Under the pieces are notes generated by a model. The model had not been told where the DNA came from and did not search any database. It saw nothing but the letters and a program-made list of their open reading frames with translations. 64,000 nt of DNA from Agapanthus africanus (lineage: Eukaryota; Streptophyta; Magnoliopsida; Asparagales; Amaryllidaceae), in NCBI GenBank assembly GCA_030015575.1, contig CM057339.1:772412809-772476808 (forward strand). The letters run 5' to 3'. This document shows, in pieces, positions 56,012 to 64,000 of this stretch. Each line of letters starts with the position of its first letter. Position 1 is the first letter of the stretch. The position numbers and the translations under genes were made by a program.

Positions 56012-58028
56012 TAGACACCCCAGCGAAGCAGCAATTTGCGAATTTACCCTTTTACCCCTGCATCTTTTTTTGCATCATAACCTTGCATCCTCATCATGCC
56101 AGTGCGTCTACATCACATCATTCATCTTATTTTTGCATAAAAATAAATATTTGGTGTACTAAAGTCAACTTAAGTGCACAGTCGTTCAAATGATCGAAAT
56201 ACACTATTCAAGACGCTTAAAAAGAATGTATCTCATGAATTCTTGCACGACTTGTTATAAGGATCTTTGTAGAGGTTCTTAATGATTTATCATGAATTAC
56301 CAAAGCATAAAATTCGAATCGATTTATCAAATTCCTTGAGAACTTTATAGATTATCCGCAAAATTTGGGATCATTTGGATATCGTTTGTTATAGGTTTGA
56401 ATATGTGTGATTATGGGTTCAATAAACTAGTCATCTTATCAAACACTTGATTATCGAAAATTAATGGCCACTTGACTTGTCAAACCTAAAGCATAGTATT
56501 CTCTCCTTAGTGAACCATTAACTTAATTTGCATCACATGAACACCAAAACATGCATCTTTTTACCTAAAAGCATGCATAACTTTCACCTTTTTTGTTTTA
56601 TTATGAAATACTTGGTGTCTAAGCATTTCATTATAAGATAAACTTAGGTTATGTTTAGAATTAGTTATCCCTATAACATCTTCCATAGAATCAATCACAA
56701 CCCTCCATTACATATCCTAACCATTCCTTATTCTATAAATAAACCTCTCTTATAAGAATGATGAGAGATCTCTTTTTCTTTTTGACTCTCTCAATCCTTC
56801 TCTTGATATTTTCAAGAACTCAAGTCTCCATCACCTCTTAATTGAAAATAAAACTTAGATTAGCATAGAAAACCCCAAAAAACCAACAAAAATCTAAAAA
56901 TCCCAAAAACCACAAGCTAAAGAAAGAAAGATCCGATCTTCTCTATCTAGGATTAGAATTTAGGAGCGAAGGCCCTATCTTCTAGTTCTAAATTGTCTAG
57001 TTTAAGTTTGAATCCTTCAAACAATACCAACTTTGAAAAAATGGGGATCCAAGATCCTCGCCTTATGTTTTCTTTAATTTTCATGCATTTTTAGCTCATT
57101 TTACTTATTTATGTAAGTAGAATGGTTCTTCTTTTTATGTTTTCTTCTTGATCTTTTTTTGAGACCGAGATCTATTCGACAAAGAGAAAAGGATTAGTTC
57201 TAGGACTCTCTTCATAGATAAAAATTGTCAAAAAACCAAAAGAATTAGTTAAATGGTGTAGTTCTTCGGTTTTCTTCTTGTTTATTTTCATTTCATTATG
57301 AATTTTGATTGAAAAAGTAAGGAGGATAGGATTGTATCCAAAGACCCTCTGTTAGAAAGCTTTTGATCCTAAGCAAAAACAAAAAAAAAGTTTGAAAAGA
57401 ACACTTGTCGGTGGAATACCGATATGCAGTTTCTGCGTAGTATGTACATTTTCGACCATATCTCACTCTACTTAACTTAAAATATATTGAGACTCATTTT
57501 GTTGGAAAGTAGACTTGATAAACTTTCCAACGGTGCAAGTTTTATCGAATTTGAAGCTTTGCATTGGGAGATATCGCTGTTTGAAGCTGTCTCTATTGCA
57601 CAGCTCGAGACTGCTGTGCTTTGCATAGGTATCTAGACGCCTTTTGATAAGGTGCCCAAGTACCCCATGGTACTCAAGCATCTTTTAATAAGGTGCCCAA
57701 ATACCCAGACAACCCTAGTCTCTGTTCATAAGGTTTCTTTTGTATCGGTTTCGCTTTTCCTTGATCTTTCCAACTGCTCCCGTGCCTCTCATACCTCCAT
57801 ACACGCATACTTGCGTTGTGTGGGTGTATTTTGACGCCAAACTTTTAAGAAAAATAACTACTCAAAGCAAAGATGAATCATATCTAATTAGGGTATCTTC
57901 TTGGATAGACGACTCTCGTTTGGTTTCCATCAAGATACCGTGATTCCTTACCCTGTTTTCTCTGGTTTTCACCTTCACTCCGTTGTTTTCCTCCCCTCTT
58001 CTCTTTCTTTTCCACGTTTAGACGCGGG
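56012..58028 (+). repeat. Ogre/Tat-like LTR remnant
   Basis: TGTAGACACCCC start, TATA box at 56734-56741 and a long AC-rich then TC-rich transcribed part. It is followed by TGGCAACTCC (58029), close to the TGGCGACTCC start of the tRNA-Arg primer site of Ogre-type elements. Only about 50 bp of internal sequence remains before the next LTR. No gene found. Confidence 0.55.
56734..56741 (+). promoter_or_regulatory. TATA box of the Ogre/Tat-like LTR
   Basis: TATAAATAAACC about 720 bp into the LTR, followed by a CT-rich leader (GACTCTCTCAATCCTTCTC). Confidence 0.65.
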
Positions 58029-58040
58029 TGGCAACTCCAG
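58029..58040 (+). other. Possible primer-binding site
   Basis: TGGCAACTCCAG after GACGCGGG. It resembles the Ogre-type TGGCGACTCC site but has one change in the first ten bases. Confidence 0.4.
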
Positions 58041-58080
58041 TTAGCTAACCCAGAATGTGCCTCATTTGTGGCTTCCTTGT

Positions 58081-60022
58081 TGTAACATTTCAGAAATATA
58101 AAATATTATTTTCGGAATTTAAATAAATAAAATAATAAATTTTATTTATATTATAAAAGTATGGAAATTAGTTTTAATGGAATAGTATGAGTATATCCAT
58201 ATAGTTTGGAAAATATTTGGAAATTAATATGAATTATTGATTTTGAAAGCATTTATTTGATTCGGACATTTTATAAATTATTATACAATTATTTGTATAC
58301 AACTTTAATGCTAAACATGATTAGTATCTTACTAATTATATGTTAACTTTGTTTATGTATCATGACATGCAACATATCATATTGTAACACTTTTTCATAT
58401 TTGCAACCATGGCTTATTTTTATTTTCTTTGAAATTGTTTTGTTTTAATTTGATAAAAGAAAAAAGAAAAGAATAAATAAAGATAGGTGAGGGCATGGTT
58501 GAGAGAGAGAGAGAGAGTGAGAGAGAGAGAGAAGTTGAGAAAGTTTTACACACTCTCTCCTTGTCTTCTTCTTTTCCTCATCTCCTCATCCTTTTTCCTC
58601 AACTCCTCATCCACCCCCACCACCACCACAAATCATCCCCAAAACCTCATGTTCCCTTTACTAAAAATGTTCTTCATCTCATTTTAAATATCTTGGAGTG
58701 AACAAGTTTCGGTTTTGGGCTCCTTTTCCATCTTGGAAATTTCTCTAGTTTCCACAATCAGGTAATAATCTCATTTCTAATCAAGTTTTAAGTATATTTG
58801 TCTTCACAAACTAGAATTTAAAGCTCAAGCTCATGTTTTCAACCCTTGAAAATTTTTAAATGAGCTTTTGTGGATATTATGGGTAGTGGTGATATAGTAA
58901 AGGGTGAACTAGTGACTACGAGCTTACTAAGTGATAGATAGGGGCAGGTTAGTGCAAGTATTTTGGGTAGACATGAGTTTAGAATTTTCTCGATGTCGGT
59001 TTTCATTGATTTTTGATACTTAAATGGAATCTGGAGCACTTTGGGGTCCTTATAAGAAAAACAAACAACTACATAGTCCTAGTTAGACCACTAGGAGACC
59101 ACCACAGAAGAACGAGACCCAAATTCCAAAATCCACCCGTCACTGACAGTTACTATAGCACATTCTGGCGAGTCAATTTTAGATTTGGATGTTGGGGTTT
59201 GGCCTGTAGCTCACACTCCTAATAACTTAGCTGCTGTATTATTTGTTTTGTCCCAAACTACCTATGCCAAAATCTGGGAGCATTTTGAGTTGGTATTGGC
59301 AATGTTTTACGATATCGGTTTTGTTGAACTTGTGGTGATCAAATAGAATCTGCAATGACTTGAGAACTCTGATAAATATATTGCATATGCAGCGGAGTGT
59401 GCAAGCTATTAGGAATATACCCTAAAAACCCGAGCCCCATTCCCTTGACATGGCCACAGATTTATTGAATATGGCTGCAAATTGCGGCCCCATTTTTGAG
59501 TTAGGGTGTGGTTTTTGGTTCATAGCTCAATCTTCTGATAATTAGGCTTACCCTATATGCAAAATGTCCCAATTTCACCTGAGTCAAAATCTGTGAGTGT
59601 TTTTCCAAGTTGTTGTTTTTGTTTTGCGACTTTTATTAACTTGAGTTTTGGTATTTGAGTTTTGACTCAGTCATTTGACGTTTGTACGTCAATGTCGGGA
59701 AATGTTTGGTTATTCTTGCATGCGTAGGCCGTAGGTTCTAACTTATGTGCACTTCGCGTGCCGTATCGGTTTTTGGATTTGGTTTTGATCTCGTTACGAT
59801 GTGTATTAATTTGTAAGTACCCTTGCGTGGACTTCCGAGAGGACGAAGGAGAACAAAAAGTTCATCGATTTTGGCTAGAGCAAGAATAGCAGGTGAGTAG
59901 ATGTATATCTACGGGAGAAGTCGGGTGGATGGAGTATAGCACCCCCGCAACCGTAGATTATGGTACTTATATATATTTATATATACTTCAAATGATACTT
60001 AGCTAATAGGGTTTTAGGAGAC
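58081..60022 (+). repeat. Tekay-like LTR fragment (plus strand)
   Basis: Starts TGTAACATTTC. Layout follows the Tekay LTR of this window: AT-rich start, GA microsatellite (58499-58533) and TC-rich stretch, GC palindrome (59451-59490), then AGCAGGTGAGTAGATGTATA and ATCTACGGG near 59888-59915, and GCTAATAGG near 60003, in the same order as in the Tekay LTR. Truncated at 60022 by the next LTR. No gene found. Confidence 0.6.
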
Positions 60023-60215
60023 TGTAACAACCCTAATTTTCCTATACAAATTTTTTCAAATATTTTTTCAAAATCCATAAAGGGGTATTTTTTACCTGAG
60101 CTCAAGACTTAAGTAATTAAATAATTCCATTTTTAAGGTACAAAGAATTGATATACTTGGAGTATTTAATGTTGCTGATATCTCTTTAAGTATTTATTTT
60201 CACACAATAATTACA

Positions 60216-60313
60216 GGAAGGAGCTTGTAGCTCATTGGTAATACCTTGCACTGCTGAACCAAGCCACCAGAGTTCAAATCCCCTGTCCCACATTATTTTT
60301 AATATTATTTTGT
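60216..60313 (+). mobile_element. tRNA-like SINE head
   Basis: GGAGCTTGTAGCTCATTGGT contains an A-box-like TAGCTCATTGGTAAT (60228), and AGTTCAAATCCC (60271) is a B-box-like element 28 bp further on, the spacing of a pol III promoter. Ends in a T-rich tract. The acceptor arms do not pair, so this is not a working tRNA gene. It resembles plant tRNA-derived SINEs of the Au type. Confidence 0.5.
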
Positions 60314-60370
60314 TTCAAATTCTTAGGAATCCCAACAGTCCATACACCATAACTTGAGACCCCCCACCTT

Positions 60371-60448
60371 CCCATGCCCCGACTCGGCCCGCGGACCGGC
60401 CGACTCGGGCCGGCGCCGCCGGCCGGACGGCCGAGTCCCCAACATGGG
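60371..60448. repeat. Large GC-rich hairpin in the unassigned LTR
   Basis: CCCATG ... CATGGG outside and GACTCGGCC (60381-60389) ... GGCCGAGTC (60429-60437) inside, enclosing further CGGCC/GGCCG words. It lies about 170 bp before the TATA box in otherwise AT-rich sequence. Confidence 0.85.
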
Positions 60449-60611
60449 AGTTGTGACTTTTGAGCTTCTTTAAACCCCTGTATACTCCAAATTAATGGAT
60501 CGGTTCCCGAGACTTAATTATCCCCCATTTACTATAATTTTTAATGATTTTCTCACATTTTTACAATTTTTTTATCAAAAACCCTTCACCTACCCTACCC
60601 CTAGCCTACCC

Positions 60612-60619
60612 TATAAATA
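60612..60619 (+). promoter_or_regulatory. TATA box of the unassigned LTR
   Basis: CCCTATAAATACACCCC followed by a CT-rich stretch. Confidence 0.7.
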
Positions 60620-61339
60620 CACCCCTTACTCCCTACCCTCTCATCCCAAAATCCTAAGCCCACTCTCTCAAAATTTTTCCAAGAGTTGTGTACTTTGAAA
60701 ACAAGCTCGAGGCGAAACTCCGGCGAAATTCCGGCGGAAATTCCGGCGACGTTTTTAGGAACTACCGGCGAAGACGCAACGCATCGGCAATCCCTTTAGT
60801 TCCCCCTCACTCCCTTGTGTAATCTAAAACCCGTAAGTCCCTTTCTATCTCTCTTTTCCATTCTCAAAATACGAAATTCCAAAACCCGACGAAATCGGAA
60901 CAAATCCGATCTCCGATTCGGTTTTCTATAAAATTTCACTTCTAACTAATACAATCATACTTAAACATTCTTATGTTGACTATTAAACACTAATCAAACA
61001 ATTTGAACAAGTTTCATCACATGAAATGATAGCTATCTCAATTTATCGTATTTTTCACTTAAATACCACATTGTTTCAATGCTTCATTTAACTCCATCAA
61101 ACTTGATATACATTTAAAGTAGATCACGAGGTAACGGCCTACCTCCTCACACACTTACATACAACCTAACACAATACCATCGAAAACTTAGAATACGAGA
61201 AAACAATATTTTCATTTAAATACCTTTATTTAATAAAACTATTTCCAAAAGATTCAATGTTGATACACTTTTAAATAAATACCTCTTATTATGAAAATAC
61301 GATAAGTTGTGGACATCGGTCGTTTATCTAAACCTGACT

Positions 61340-61533
61340 TTGTGGTGTCTAGGCTAGGCAAGTGAGAAAGGTAACTTTAAAAGGCCCGTCTCACGGTAAT
61401 TCGTGAGCGGATCCCTCCTTTCTTCACTTGTACTTACCTGGCCACAATTGGCGGTGAAGAGGCGATTTGAGGCATCTCACAACTTGTCGTTTAGACCATT
61501 TAGAAATAGTCTAGTTGACTTAGGAGACCCTAG
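61340..61533 (+). other. Candidate structured RNA block shared with Athila leader
   Basis: Ordered similarity to 37590-37793. CAAGTGAGAAAGG can pair with CCTTTCTTCACTTG (one bulge), and CTCACG with CGTGAG inside it, giving a long stem and an inner hairpin. Confidence 0.55.
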
Positions 61534-62832
61534 AACATAGAATACGGAAAATTGACATTTTACAAATAAATACCATTTACTTTATAAAACCGTTTTCTAA
61601 AGGATTTAGTATTTTACAATCTTTGCAAAGCGCCGCTACAACCCATTTTTGGGGAACCCGTTCGGGATGGTGTAGATTATCGCACATCCTCGGGCTTAGT
61701 AGTGCGAGATTCAGACCTCCGCAAGGAGCATTCGGTCTCGAAAGGTTTAAAATACGACATCCTAAGAAAATGATATTTTTAGAATATAAAATATTTATTA
61801 AAATTACTTTTGTATAAATATATGTATATTTATTCCTAAAATACCTATTTTATTATGATATAAGTATTCCACCTTTTTCTAAAAATCGCAAGAATAAATT
61901 TACACTAAAATACCATGAATTTTCAAATAAATCAATATTACTGATAAATACCTTTATTTATAAAACTAGGATATTTTCACTAGAAATGGCACAATATAAA
62001 ATCCACCCTCATTACAACTCTAAAGACGAATAATAAATACTTGAGGTGTATTTTGAAAGGTATATAAAAGTATTTTTACATAAAAACCCCTCAAGTTTTA
62101 TACTTACCCTAAGGACCCTAGCAATTATAAGTTTAAGAAATAATCATGATTTCAATTTACACTTCTGATTGTCTGACTCGGGTTTGAGTCTGATTATTCT
62201 GACTTGAATATGATTCAAGTCAATCTACAAACTACAATATTCCAATTCAATATGAACACATGAATCCATTGTTCCCCTCCGAAAGACGGCGCGATGCAGG
62301 GACGTCTTGCCTGACATTCGGGGCAGATGCTAATTGGTGCTATCCGCCCACCTCTCCGAAGATGCCAAGTTGATTTATGGCACGGTGTATCGGAGGTTTA
62401 GAAGGATGCGTCCGATGTAGCAGACTTCGTCAGATTCCCCCTCGCTTGAGGGGTTTTTGATTGTGGGGACGCTCTTCCCTGCAGGCGCAAGCCCCTGCAG
62501 TTAATTACGCCACCGCATTGCGGTAACAACTTTCTCCTTCTCCAGATGGTCACTTCGTGTCGTGTGTGTTTGTTGTGTGTTTGGTTGCCCGTGGATTGTA
62601 TACGGAGACTGAGTTATGTCGTCGCCCGTAGGGCGTGGACTAGTCCAAATCCGTATTATCTTAGATTTGGGTTTGGGGGTTTGGGTTTAAGGATACGTTA
62701 GCCTCATTTGAGACTAAGATCAACTTAAACGTTTGTTAAGGATACGTTAGTCTAGTTTTAGACTAAGATCAACTTAACGGGATCGTTTAGATCCAACAAG
62801 AGAGCAATTGGGGGCCATGTTGTTTAGTTTAG

Positions 62833-63090
62833 TGACATTGTGGTCGATAGGTAGTTTAAGGACATTGCGGTCCAATGTTAGTTTTAAGATGTTGCGGTCA
62901 AGGTTAAGGACATCATAGTCCGAGGATTTAAGGACTCCACAGTCTGGCATTAGTTTTAAGACATCACGATCAAGGTTAAGGACGTCATAGTCCGTGAGTT
63001 TAAGGACCCCACAGTCCGGTGTTAGTTTTAAGACATTACGGTCAAGGTTAAGGATATCATAGTCCATGAGTTTAAGGACCCCACAGTCCG
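62833..63090. repeat. About 23-bp minisatellite of GGAC...GTCC words
   Basis: Eleven words such as GGACATTGCGGTCC, GGACATCATAGTCC and GGACCCCACAGTCC separated by GAGTTTAA-type spacers. The Gypsy1 LTR has only about four (48980-49075), so the array has expanded here or shrunk there. Confidence 0.88.
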
Positions 63091-63387
63091 TGAAATGTAT
63101 GGTCGTTGGGACCCGTCACCTCTTTGAAGACGTTGAGGAATTACAACGACAAGCATCAAAGGAGTGAAGAGATGTACCCTTGAACCAAGATAGATTAAAT
63201 GATCTTTCGCCTAATTTGGAACCCAGACCAATTAATTATATTATGAGCCCATTGGCCCAGTTAAGTTTGAATTGAGGACTTATGGCCTTCTTGGGCTAAG
63301 TCCAATCATGTTTGGAATATTGGCTCTCTATTGGTCCATTGAAGGAGAGGCTTTGCCTCTGAAAAATCAGCCAACTTGGCTAAGAGT

Positions 63388-63619
63388 AGTGTTAAACCCT
63401 TAAAGTCAAAAGTGTTAAACACTAAAGATAGATTTCTAGTGTTAAACACTATAAGTACAATCAGTGTTAAACACTGGAAATATAGTTCTTGATGTAGTGT
63501 CAATCATCAGAAGGTAACAGTGTTAAACACTGCAAATAGGGTTTTCAAATTAGTGTTAAACACTAAAAAAATCAGTGTTAAACACTGGAAACAGAGATCT
63601 CAAATTAGTGTTAAACACT
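63388..63619. repeat. AGTGTTAAACACT palindrome array (seven perfect copies)
   Basis: Perfect copies at 63411, 63438, 63463, 63519, 63552, 63574 and 63607; a degenerate one at 63388. Each is AGTGTT-A-AACACT. Spacing is irregular (22-56 bp) and the intervening sequence is not repeated in full, unlike a simple tandem array. Confidence 0.93.
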
Positions 63620-63632
63620 GAAGAAAGAGGGG

Positions 63633-63924
63633 TCACGTGTGGACACGTGAGAGCGCTCTGATTCCTTTTATTTTGTTCTGCTAAAAGTATTGAATACTTT
63701 CTATAGTTGATTTTGGAGCATCACGTGCTGTCACGTGACGGGAATTTGGGTATTTGACTGTTAAAGCTTTTGCCAAGGGGTTATGTGGTAGCACGTGAGG
63801 GCGCTCATAGCTTCTGTTTCTTTTGCTTTTTCTTTGTGTGCTTCAGGGGTCACGTGGGGCATATGAGGCGTTGCCTAAAAGTACTTTTCTGTGGATCATT
63901 ACAGAGGTCATGTGGTAGCACGTG
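63633..63924. promoter_or_regulatory. Cluster of seven CACGTG (G-box) sites
   Basis: CACGTG at 63634, 63644, 63722, 63732, 63792, 63851 and 63919. Two pairs form larger palindromes (TCACGTG-TGGA-CACGTGA and TCACGTG-CTGT-CACGTGA). CACGTG is the binding core of plant bZIP and bHLH factors, so these may be U3 enhancer sites. Confidence 0.7.
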
Positions 63925-64000
63925 ACTCTGGTTCTTTGCATGTTTGAAAATCTCTTTATCTTTTTAAGAATTAAATTCTTCATAGGGTCAAACCCTAGCA

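Larger units (their letters stand above)
60023..62269 (+). repeat. Unassigned LTR or LTR plus leader (plus strand)
   Basis: Starts TGTAACAACCC, has a GC hairpin (60371-60448), a TATA box (60612-60619), a CCGGCGAAA-type repeated stretch (60715-60775) and the structured block shared with Athila (61340-61533). I see no primer site or coding sequence, so the LTR end is unknown. It is interrupted at 62270 by a Gypsy1-family LTR. Confidence 0.5.
62270..64000 (-). repeat. Second Gypsy1-family LTR, right end outside window
   Basis: 62270-62810 matches the R/U5 side of the Gypsy1 LTR (48421-48960), including CCCTGCAGGCGCAAGCCCCT and the TTAGTCTAGTTTTAGACTAA hairpin. No primer site or gag lies to its left, so it is a solo LTR or a truncated element. 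Its repeat arrays differ from those of Gypsy1. Confidence 0.85.

Noticed and set aside
60216-60291. Functional tRNA gene
   Set aside because: A and B boxes are recognisable but the acceptor stem does not pair and the anticodon arm is not regular; a SINE or degenerate tRNA-like sequence fits better.
62774-63067. 97-codon protein with DVLNLDR repeats
   Set aside because: A translation of the GGAC...GTCC minisatellite in an LTR.
63388-63619. AGTGTTAAACACT series as a CRISPR array
   Set aside because: Repeats are only 13 nt, spacing is irregular and the context is a plant LTR; no cas genes and no bacterial features.

Overview
The window is plant nuclear DNA, most likely from an angiosperm and probably a eudicot. 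It is built almost entirely from LTR retrotransposons inserted into one another. No host gene, rRNA, true tRNA or CRISPR array could be supported. The lineages are typical of plants: two Angela-like Ty1/copia elements with iMet-type primer sites, a Tekay/Del-type chromovirus with 3.3-kb LTRs, an Athila-type Ty3/gypsy element primed by tRNA-Asp, and two further Ty3/gypsy elements of probable Tat type.

Layout. Copia1 (minus strand; left end outside the window) occupies 1-8623 and sits in the RNase H region of Gypsy1. Gypsy1 (minus) is the backbone of the left 51 kb and survives in four pieces: 8624-10668, 22370-26346, 34422-35039 and 46824-50968. It is interrupted by a Tekay element (10669-22369, TSD TGGGA), by a truncated copia (Copia2, 26809-34421) and by an Athila element on the plus strand (35040-46823, TSD GGTCT). 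Gypsy1 is itself inserted in the RT of Gypsy3 (minus; 50969 to about 56011). To the right, 56012-64000 is a pile of LTR-only remnants: an Ogre/Tat-like LTR, a Tekay-like LTR fragment, an unassigned LTR carrying a tRNA-like SINE head, and a second LTR of the Gypsy1 family that runs off the window.

All coding regions are decayed by stops and frameshifts, so no element looks autonomous. The Athila pol (two long frames, 39201-43566) is the best preserved. Where the family motif makes the original codon clear, several stops look like Trp, Gln or Arg codons changed by C-to-T transitions, as expected in methylated DNA.

The most unusual signals are non-coding. (1) The Gypsy1-family LTRs are built from strings of short perfect hairpins (arms of 5-8 bases, spacers often TTT or one base), more than 20 in about 740 bp at 49908-50644, and again with different words at 62438-63997, including seven copies of AGTGTTAAACACT and seven CACGTG boxes. 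(2) A GC-rich double-hairpin module related to GGCCGCGGAACCGCGGCC recurs in unrelated families: both copia leaders, Athila LTRs and leader, and a variant in the Tekay LTRs. In the copia and Athila leaders it lies about 180-225 nt after the primer-binding site. (3) A duplication junction at 26806-26934 carries a 43-bp triplication, a template-switch signature. (4) The Athila LTR contains a complete extra copy of its own primer-binding site. (5) A candidate structured RNA module is shared by the Athila leader and the unassigned LTR at 61.3 kb.
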